Shown piece by piece: positions 27,325-32,933 of a stretch of DNA of 32,933 nt. A program made the translations under genes and the position numbers. The stretch lies in NCBI GenBank assembly GCA_947062675.1, contig CAMSQM010000034.1:1-32933 (forward strand). The letters are read 5' to 3'. The stretch comes from an uncultured Roseburia sp. (lineage in GTDB: Bacteria > Bacillota > Clostridia > Lachnospirales > Lachnospiraceae). Each line of letters opens with the position of its first letter. Position 1 is the first letter of the stretch. The notes beneath the pieces were generated by a model. That model was not told the origin of the DNA. It worked only from the letters and a program-made list of their open reading frames with translations, and made no database searches.

Positions 27325-29295
27325 TCACACGCCGCGCCGGCTTCTCCTGATTCTGCGCCCTCTCCGGCGGATCGCTTTTGTGAGCAGAAAAATCAGAAGA
27401 ACAGCCGCCAGCAGAAACGCCGCCGCCGCAATCGCCATCATAACCGCATATCTGCCGGGATTTCTGAGCAGATCGGACAGACTTCTGCCCTCCTCCACCA
27501 CTTTTCTGCCGTGAAGTGAGCTGTAATATACCGGTACTTCCGGGATACCGTCCCCATCTGTATCCGGAAATGATGTCATATACCGTGCAATGGCATCCCA
27601 GGCTTTTAATTCCTTCCCGTTTTCCGTGATGATCACATCCTCAAAGTCTTCTATCGGCGTGCCGTCCTCATATCTGGGCACAACCGAAAGCAGACCATAA
27701 GACATGCCGGTAACTGCGCCAAGCATCTGCCCGCTGTAGAGATCCGCGACAACCTGATAGAGCTTATCGTTCTCCACTTCCATGCGGCTGCCGTCCTCTC
27801 CGGTCAGGTACAGGTCCGTGACTCTGTCCAGTATCAGCCGGTGCGGATTATAACTGAAATTCATGCCGCTGATGAACAGCCGGGCCGTCGTCATATAGTC
27901 AGAAACCGACGCGTCGATCTCTGCCGCGGTCCGGAGCTCCTCTCCGGTCAGCCAGACACAGATCAGCGGATACCCCGGCACCCCGTCAGGCCCCGTCCCC
28001 AGAGAGAAAGAATTGAATACGCTCTCCACCGTGACGGCACCTCTCGTGTAAGTATCGCGGATCGTGCCGCCAGGAACCACCGCCAGGGATGGAATATCCT
28101 TATTCAGCGCCCCCGCGGCCCCGGCTGCATAGAGATATGCGTCAGATATGATATCTCCCAGATTCAGCTCCGTATGAATCATTTCCAGGTCTTTCAGGCT
28201 GCAGAAATCCACCTCGTTTATGGCCAGCACCTGTTCTCTGGTATATCCGAATGCCGATAAATAGCCGGCATCCACCGTCTCCATAAAAGCATCGATTTTT
28301 TCCTGTGTCTGTGAATCCGCCGCGATCTCTTCCGTCACCGGAAGCAGTTCATAGTGCGTGACGGACCAGCGGCCTCCCTCATCCTGCTGCATGGACAGGC
28401 TGCCCAGATTCTTTCCGTATTCGCCCGCGGAGACAATCGCGGTATTCCCGTGTATAACCGGCTCCGTGAGCTCCGTGTGAGTATGTCCGCTGACGATCAG
28501 ATCCAGCTCCGGAACGCTCTTCGCGAGAATCTCATCCTCCGATTTGCTCTCGTCCTCCCAGGTCCCGCTGTGCGAGACGCAGACAATCAGATCCACATCT
28601 GTGTCCGACAGTATTTCTTCCACGGTCTCTTTTACCGCCTTTACCGGATCCTCAAACAGCAGCTCGCAGGTCGGCGCACAGGCAAGGGCGTCGTCCCCGA
28701 ACACGCCCAGCACAGCGACATTCACGTCCCCTTTCTCAAGAATCACATAATCTTTCACATCATAGGTGTCAAAGGCATCCGCAATCTCATTCTGCCCTTC
28801 CGACAGCCCCGCCTTCTCCATGGCCTCCCAGTCCACATTGCAGACGACAAGCTCCGGGAGCGCGCTTCCCTTTGACGCCGCACTCTCAAGCATACTGGCA
28901 AGCCCTTCCGAGCGGTAATCAAACTCGTGATTGCCGGGTGTTGTGACATCGCATCCGATCTCACCGAGCATGCGAAGCTCCGCGGCCTCCTCCCCGAATA
29001 CCGTCTGCACCAGTGTTCCCATGGAAAAATCACCGGCATCCAGCACCAGCGTGTCCGGATTCTTCTCTTTCCAGCCGTTAATCAGTGTCTTTATCCGCGC
29101 AAATCCACCGGTCACCGTGTCCTTTCCGTCCAGAACGGTAGAAAAACTGTTCAGGTGGGAATGCGTATCATGCGTGAACAGAATATCAATCTGCTTCGCC
29201 GTTTCCTCCGCCCGCAGGGCCGTCTCTCCCGGCAACGCTGCGGACAGCAGGATCCCTGCCAGCAGGGCGGACAGGATTCTCATTATTTTCTTCAT
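27325..29295 (-). CDS. Membrane-anchored 5'-nucleotidase / UshA-type metallophosphoesterase
   Basis: 656 residues. Order: signal peptide (about 1-29); N-terminal metallophosphoesterase domain with metal ligands in THDTHSHLNS (Asp43, His45), LDAGDFSMGT, GNHEFDY, CVSHSGTW and SGHTHTEL; C-terminal 5'-nucleotidase substrate-binding domain (about 340-520) with LNLGDIISDAYLY and VVPGGTIRDTYTRG; a helical stretch (FPDTDGDGIPEVP, Asp-rich and possibly Ca-binding); a membrane helix (about 618-642); and an Arg-rich tail (RRRGRRIRRSRRGV). It is therefore predicted to be tethered outside the cell and to release phosphate from nucleotides. ATG 29293-29295 follows an AGGGGGG run; the next ATG, 12 bases on, is an alternative. 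It lies 126 bp after the DUF362 gene in the same direction. Confidence 0.9.
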   Translation of the reverse strand: MKKIMRILSALLAGILLSAALPGETALRAEETAKQIDILFTHDTHSHLNSFSTVLDGKDTVTGGFARIKTLINGWKEKNPDTLVLDAGDFSMGTLVQTVFGEEAAELRMLGEIGCDVTTPGNHEFDYRSEGLASMLESAASKGSALPELVVCNVDWEAMEKAGLSEGQNEIADAFDTYDVKDYVILEKGDVNVAVLGVFGDDALACAPTCELLFEDPVKAVKETVEEILSDTDVDLIVCVSHSGTWEDESKSEDEILAKSVPELDLIVSGHTHTELTEPVIHGNTAIVSAGEYGKNLGSLSMQQDEGGRWSVTHYELLPVTEEIAADSQTQEKIDAFMETVDAGYLSAFGYTREQVLAINEVDFCSLKDLEMIHTELNLGDIISDAYLYAAGAAGALNKDIPSLAVVPGGTIRDTYTRGAVTVESVFNSFSLGTGPDGVPGYPLICVWLTGEELRTAAEIDASVSDYMTTARLFISGMNFSYNPHRLILDRVTDLYLTGEDGSRMEVENDKLYQVVADLYSGQMLGAVTGMSYGLLSVVPRYEDGTPIEDFEDVIITENGKELKAWDAIARYMTSFPDTDGDGIPEVPVYYSSLHGRKVVEEGRSLSDLLRNPGRYAVMMAIAAAAFLLAAVLLIFLLTKAIRRRGRRIRRSRRGV

Positions 29296-29421
29296 AAACC
29301 CCCCTGTTTTATGCCGCCGGCCGGCAAAGAAACGCACCGCCCCGGTTCGCGGGCACTTTTCTCCACGCATATCCGCGGCGCGGAATCTGCCGGCGCTGCG
29401 GCGCACAGCAAAAACCGCTTC

Positions 29422-30561
29422 TCAGATTTCCGTCAGTTCATATTCCGCACTCCCAAGACCGATCTTTACGGCATGGCGGATACAGCTCCTCCAGTCCGTA
29501 TCCGGATGTGTTATGTGAAAATAATCCGAGTGATCCGCAGCCGCTTCCCCGTCTTCATGTGAATGCGCCATATAGTTTTCATGCAGAACACTGTTATTCT
29601 CCAGCATTGGCTGACGGTTACAGAGGTCCGCGCACGCCATGTCAAGGGCCACCGGATCAAATGAAGCCAGCATACCGACATTGGGAATAATCGGAACGTC
29701 ATTCTCCCCGTGACAGTCACAGTTCGGCGACACGTCGCAGATCAGGGAAATGTGAAAACACGGCCGTCCGTCACAGACTGCCTTTGTATATTCAGCGATC
29801 TTGCAGTTTAAAATGTCATTTGAGCTGTCCTGCGTCGGATGAACCGCATCTTTCGGACACGCACCGATGCAGCGGCCGCAGCCGACACATTTATCCGTAT
29901 CGATAACAGCTTTCCCCTCCGCAATCACGGGCGCTGCGTGCGCGCAGATTCTCTGGCAGGCGCCACAGCCGACACAGAGCTCCCCGGCCACCGCCGGTTT
30001 GCCGTCGTTGTGCATTTCCATTTTCCCGGCACGCGAGCCGCAGCCCATGCCGATATTCTTAAGAGCCCCGCCAAAGCCAGTACACTCATGTCCCTTAAAA
30101 TGCGTCAGCGATATCAGAATATCCGCATCCATCACCGCCTGGCCGATCTTCGCCTCTTTTATGTACTCCCCGTCTATCGCGACAAGCGCCTCGTCCGTCC
30201 CTTTGAGCCCGTCCGCTATGATCACATGGCATCCGGTGGAAAACGGGGAAAAGCCGTTGGCATAGGCCGTGTCGATGTGGTCCAGGGCATTTTTGCGGGT
30301 ACCGACATAAAGCGTATTACAGTCCGTGAGAAACGGTTTTCCGCCCCGTTCCTTCACAAGATCCGCGACCACTTTCGCGTAATTGGGACGCAGAAAAGCC
30401 AGGTTGCCGTATTCCCCGAAATGAATCTTGATCGCCGCATATTTATCCTGAAAATCAATCTCTCCCATGCCCGCGGCGAGGCACAGACGCCTTAATTTCT
30501 GAAGAAGGTTCTCGCTGGCTGTCGTCTTAAAACTGGTATAATACACTTTTGATTTTTTCAT
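29422..30561 (-). CDS. DUF362 protein with two 4Fe-4S clusters
   Basis: 379 residues. The DUF362 region (about 15-180) carries IKIHFGEYGN, LISLTHFKGHECTGFGGALK and NIGMGCGSRAGK. It is followed by a ferredoxin-like insert at about 200-245 with two complete C-x2-C-x2-C-x3-C motifs (CVGCGACQRIC and CVGCGRCIGACP) that should bind two 4Fe-4S clusters, then the second part of the DUF362 fold (SFDPVALDMACADLCN). The family is common in anaerobes; its reaction is not established and an electron-transfer role is inferred. ATG 30559-30561 (MKKSKVYY) is chosen for its GGAGG 5 bases upstream over two upstream in-frame ATGs. It has a clear promoter at 30669-30697. Confidence 0.88.
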   Translation of the reverse strand: MKKSKVYYTSFKTTASENLLQKLRRLCLAAGMGEIDFQDKYAAIKIHFGEYGNLAFLRPNYAKVVADLVKERGGKPFLTDCNTLYVGTRKNALDHIDTAYANGFSPFSTGCHVIIADGLKGTDEALVAIDGEYIKEAKIGQAVMDADILISLTHFKGHECTGFGGALKNIGMGCGSRAGKMEMHNDGKPAVAGELCVGCGACQRICAHAAPVIAEGKAVIDTDKCVGCGRCIGACPKDAVHPTQDSSNDILNCKIAEYTKAVCDGRPCFHISLICDVSPNCDCHGENDVPIIPNVGMLASFDPVALDMACADLCNRQPMLENNSVLHENYMAHSHEDGEAAADHSDYFHITHPDTDWRSCIRHAVKIGLGSAEYELTEI

Positions 30562-30614
30562 GGTTTCCTCCATTTTTCCCTCCATACCTCAGAAAATTTA
30601 TTCAGTCCTCCCTC

Positions 30615-30661
30615 CGCCCGTCCGCTTTTGCGGGCGATCCGGTCCCCGGACCACTGTCCGG
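30615..30661 (-). promoter_or_regulatory. Two GC-rich dyads in the leader of the DUF362 gene
   Basis: CCGGAC-CACT-GTCCGG (30646-30661) is a perfect 6+6 dyad at the predicted transcription start. CGCCCG (30615-30620) with CGGGCG (30631-30636) forms a second one just downstream. Together they fill the leader between promoter and ribosome binding site. They could be an operator or 5' hairpins; there is no T-run to suggest attenuation. Confidence 0.4.
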
Positions 30662-30668
30662 TACCTGT

Positions 30669-30697
30669 ATTTTACATGAATTCCCAGAGGATGTAAA
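30669..30697 (-). promoter_or_regulatory. Sigma-A promoter of the DUF362 gene
   Basis: Minus strand TTTACA (30692-30697), 17-bp spacer, TAAAAT (30669-30674), each one mismatch from consensus. It starts a transcript with an approximately 100-nt leader and may also serve the nucleotidase and coiled-coil genes, as no terminator was seen between them. Confidence 0.75.
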
Positions 30698-30721
30698 CTC
30701 ATATCTGAGTACTGGTTTCTT

Positions 30722-30767
30722 AAAAATTCCGGCTGCCTCCCGTCCGTCCCCGGCCTTCATACCGGAA
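30722..30767 (-). terminator. Possible terminator after surE
   Basis: TTCCGG (30727-30732) can pair with CCGGAA (30762-30767), with five T on the minus strand after the stem (30722-30726). The loop is long (29 nt) and GC-rich, so this is a weak call; its place, 17 bp past the surE stop and before the next promoter, fits. Confidence 0.35.
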
Positions 30768-30784
30768 ATCTTTTCCATATCCGT

Positions 30785-31501
30785 TTACCCCATCAGATAG
30801 TTTCGTATTTTTCCAATGGAAATATAATTTTTCAGGATTGCGCTTACATCGTCATCCCCTGCCGCCTCTTCCACGCGAACCCCGATCGGAAGCAGCTTAA
30901 AGCCTCCGTCTGCCAGCTCTTTCCGCTCATAGCGGTCCAGGTAAAACGGCCGCGCCGCCGTGCGCCGGACCTCGCGGATTCCCCTGCATTCCTCCGGCGC
31001 ACAGCCCGGAAAATTTACATTCCAGATCTCATTTGCCGCCGTCTCCCGTTTCAGAAGCTCTTCCGTCAGAGGCTTTAAATGCTCCTCAAGAACCCCGTAC
31101 TCACCGTTGGGATCACTGGAAAACGCGATCGCGGGCACGCCCTGCATCAGCGCCTCCATCGCCGCCCCGACTGTGCCGGAATACGCGATGTCATATCCGG
31201 CATTATAACCATTATTGATGCCGGAAAACACAAAATCAGGCTTCTCCGGCATCAGATAAAGCAGACCGATTTTTACGCAGTCCGCGGGCGTCCCCTCCAC
31301 ACGGTAACTGCGCACGCCGCTGACCGGAAAATCTGCCGGCTGCACGCACACCTCCCCGTGCACAGTGATCCGCTGCGACATCGCGCTGCACTGCTGTCCA
31401 GGCGCCACTACCCAGACCTCCCCGAATTCCGTGGCGGCCTCCGCCAGCCGGCGGATTCCCTCCGCATGGATTCCGTCATCATTTGTAACTAATATTCTCA
31501 T
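30785..31501 (-). CDS. surE: 5'/3'-nucleotidase SurE
   Basis: 238 residues, the usual size for SurE, a Mg/Mn-dependent nucleoside-monophosphate phosphatase. Visible family motifs: N-terminal ILVTNDDGIHAEGI (metal-binding Asp pair), VAPGQQCSAMSQ (conserved Ser), VEGTPADCV, and FSGINNGYNAGYDIAYSGTVGAAMEA spread over 100-125, with WNVNFP further on. The ATG at 31499-31501 is 10 bp after the stop of the AraC-type regulator, and a weak GGTG overlaps that stop, so translation is probably coupled. It is the last gene of the dnaK-like/araC/surE run. Confidence 0.95.
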   Translation of the reverse strand: MRILVTNDDGIHAEGIRRLAEAATEFGEVWVVAPGQQCSAMSQRITVHGEVCVQPADFPVSGVRSYRVEGTPADCVKIGLLYLMPEKPDFVFSGINNGYNAGYDIAYSGTVGAAMEALMQGVPAIAFSSDPNGEYGVLEEHLKPLTEELLKRETAANEIWNVNFPGCAPEECRGIREVRRTAARPFYLDRYERKELADGGFKLLPIGVRVEEAAGDDDVSAILKNYISIGKIRNYLMG

Positions 31502-31511
31502 ACTGTATTTT

Positions 31512-32279
31512 TCACCAGATTCTCTTAAAATGCTCTCTGCGGTACTGCCCGGGCGTCACGCCGGCATAGCGCCGGAATGTTTTTGAAAAATGACTCTGGG
31601 AGCAGAATCCCAGATACTCTGCGATTTCCATCAGAGAATACTCAGAATACCGCAGAAGACTTTCTGCCTCCCGCACCCGGCTCTGCTGAATAAACGTACT
31701 GACCGTCTCCCCTGTCTCCTTTTTAAAAAGGGCACTGAAATACGTTTCACTCAGGCCCGCATGATCCGCGATCTCTTTCAGTGAAATCTCATAGTGCAGA
31801 TGCCGCAGAATGTAATCCACCGCAGCCTCCACCGGTTCCGGGAACCCCCCGCCCTGCTGCCGGACCGCGCGCACCTGCCTGGCAAAATCTGCCGCCATGC
31901 GCACATACAGCCTCCAGAGCTGCTCCGGCATTGTGCACGCGTCGGCCTCCCGGATATAAATATCACTGCGCGTGTAAGCCTCCTGCTCATTCATGCCGCC
32001 GTCCATGGCGGCCCTTGTCGCGAGCGCTATTCCCACAATCACGGCATAGAGCTGTTGCCGGAATGAGTTTCTCGACATCTTCCCCACTTTCGTGTCCCGC
32101 ACGCCCGCAAGAATCTCTTCCAGCTTCTCCACCTCTCCGGACGCAATCAGTGCCGCAATCCTTTTTTCCTGCGCGTACCTGCTGTGGGAGGTGAGTTCCT
32201 CCCGGTTCGAAAAAAGCTCTCTGGTGATCTCCTTTTCTTTTTCGTTTTCCTCGTTATTCTCCTGCCGTACGTCTCCCAT
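31512..32279 (-). CDS. AraC-family transcriptional regulator (YesN-type)
   Basis: 255 residues. The C-terminal about 105 residues are a full AraC DNA-binding domain with two helix-turn-helix units: AVDYILRHLHYEISLKEIAD, LSETYFSALFKKETGETVS, then RVREAESLLRYSEYSLMEIA, CSQSHFSKTFRRYAGVTPGQYR. The N-terminal part (about 30-145: KRIAALIASGEVEKLEEIL, RNSFRQQLYAVIVGIALATRAAMDGGM, YTRSDIYIREADAC) matches the helical region that precedes the AraC domain in many YesN-like response regulators, but without a receiver domain. The start ATG 32277-32279 lies 10 bp after the stop of the dnaK-like gene, so the two are co-transcribed. Inducer and targets are unknown; genes of the same operon are candidates. 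Confidence 0.9.
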   Translation of the reverse strand: MGDVRQENNEENEKEKEITRELFSNREELTSHSRYAQEKRIAALIASGEVEKLEEILAGVRDTKVGKMSRNSFRQQLYAVIVGIALATRAAMDGGMNEQEAYTRSDIYIREADACTMPEQLWRLYVRMAADFARQVRAVRQQGGGFPEPVEAAVDYILRHLHYEISLKEIADHAGLSETYFSALFKKETGETVSTFIQQSRVREAESLLRYSEYSLMEIAEYLGFCSQSHFSKTFRRYAGVTPGQYRREHFKRIW

Positions 32280-32289
32280 CTGCCACCTG

Positions 32290-32887
32290 TCACTCCTCCG
32301 GAATCAGCGCCGCCGAGCGCTCCAGCGCTTCCTTTGCCCTGTTCAGCTCCGCAGCCTGTTCCTCCGTCACATTCCCCGGCTTCGTGCGGGCGACAAGTTT
32401 TTTTAAATAGGATAAGTCCGATCTGATCTGTTTTTTCAGCGGACGTTCCAGATTCTTTTTTTCCTTTGCGAGCGCGGCTTCCGTCCTGCGTATGAGCGCA
32501 TCCGCCCCGCTGCGCGCTTCAATACAGGCGCGCCTTTTCCCATCATCCGCTTCATACTCCGCCGCCTCCCGGATAGCGCGCTCAATCTCATCCTCCGGCA
32601 TATTCGTGCCGGAAGTAATGGTGATCTGCTGCTGCTTTCCGGTCCCGAGATCCTTCGCGGATACCTGCACGATTCCGTTCACATCAATGTCAAATGTAAC
32701 CTCAATCTGCGGCACGCCCGCCATAGCTCCCCGGATACCCTTCAGACGGAAATTGCCGAGCAGTTTATTATCCTTCGCAAACTGCCGCTCTCCCTGAAGA
32801 ACTTTAATATCCACCATGGTCTGAAAATTTGCCGCTGTGGAAAACACCCGGCTGTACCGCGTCGGAACAGGGGTATTGCGCTCAATC
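32290..32887 (-). CDS. dnaK: DnaK/Hsp70 paralogue, C-terminal fragment
   Basis: About 199 residues of an Hsp70 substrate-binding domain, cut at the contig end. The sequence starts in [19 protein letters not shown] and continues through [40 protein letters not shown] and [14 protein letters not shown], all standard DnaK beta-domain landmarks; the helical lid follows. The lid is shorter than in the canonical chaperone and the protein ends in SAALIPEE without the long Gly/Gln-rich disordered tail, so this is probably a second, non-canonical DnaK rather than the grpE-dnaK-dnaJ one. The open frame seems to start with [14 protein letters not shown], but that stretch is adapter and must be removed. 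Confidence 0.88.
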
Positions 32888-32933
32888 AGATCGGAAGAGC
32901 ACACGTCTGAACTCCAGTCACATGGCATGATCT
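32888..32933 (+). other. Illumina TruSeq-type adapter contamination at contig end
   Basis: From 32888 the sequence reads AGATCGGAAGAGC and continues through ACACGTCTGAACTCCAGTCAC (to 32921), the standard indexed Illumina adapter. An 8-base index ATGGCATG (32922-32929) and ATCT, the start of the rest of the adapter, follow. These 46 bases are not genomic. In the reverse frame they produce the well-known artefact peptide [12 protein letters not shown]. Confidence 0.99.

Noticed and set aside
32888..32928. N-terminus [14 protein letters not shown] of the DnaK-like frame
   Set aside because: Translated adapter sequence, not protein.

Overview
The window is a 32.9 kb contig end from a Gram-positive Clostridia genome, most likely Lachnospiraceae. 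The evidence is a Gram-positive type S12, strong AGGAGG ribosome binding sites, sigma-A promoters, a class B sortase with a (T)PKTG substrate, BspA-like and 'GTGNYTG' repeat surface proteins, a DUF362 ferredoxin-like protein and a YesN-like AraC regulator. Almost everything is read leftward (minus strand). The exception is one tRNA-Ser(CGA).

Layout in the direction of minus-strand transcription (right to left): (1) 32.9-30.8 kb: C-terminal part of a DnaK paralogue, an AraC-family regulator and surE, tightly packed as one operon. The last 46 bases of the window are Illumina adapter, not genome. (2) 30.7-25.5 kb: a DUF362/4Fe-4S protein with its own promoter, a membrane-anchored 5'-nucleotidase, a coiled-coil protein and a small two-TM protein. 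(3) 25.5-24.7 kb: a gene-poor stretch and tRNA-Ser, whose promoter shares its -35 hexamer with the divergent promoter of a flagellin-like gene. (4) 24.7-21.6 kb: the flagellin-like gene, then a secreted thioredoxin-like/CAP/Fn3 fusion protein. (5) 21.6-13.8 kb: rpoB and rpoC with their own promoter and a 20-bp terminator stem. (6) 13.6-0.9 kb: a surface-protein block of a 3000-residue repeat protein, a class B sortase and a TPKTG-anchored leucine-rich-repeat protein, closed by a strong terminator. (7) 0.8-0 kb: the str operon promoter, rpsL and the start of rpsG.

The most notable feature is the 12.7 kb surface/sortase block sitting between the rpoBC and str (rpsL-rpsG) operons, which are neighbours in most Firmicutes. 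It is bounded by the rpoC terminator on one side and by its own terminator plus a perfect-consensus rpsL promoter on the other, so it looks like a self-contained cassette. The sortase presumably anchors the LRR protein. The giant protein has no visible anchor and may be held non-covalently or released. A second secreted multidomain protein sits just upstream of rpoB. I found no transposase, integrase, CRISPR array or prophage gene.

All functions are inferred from reading motifs in the translated sequence; no database search was run.
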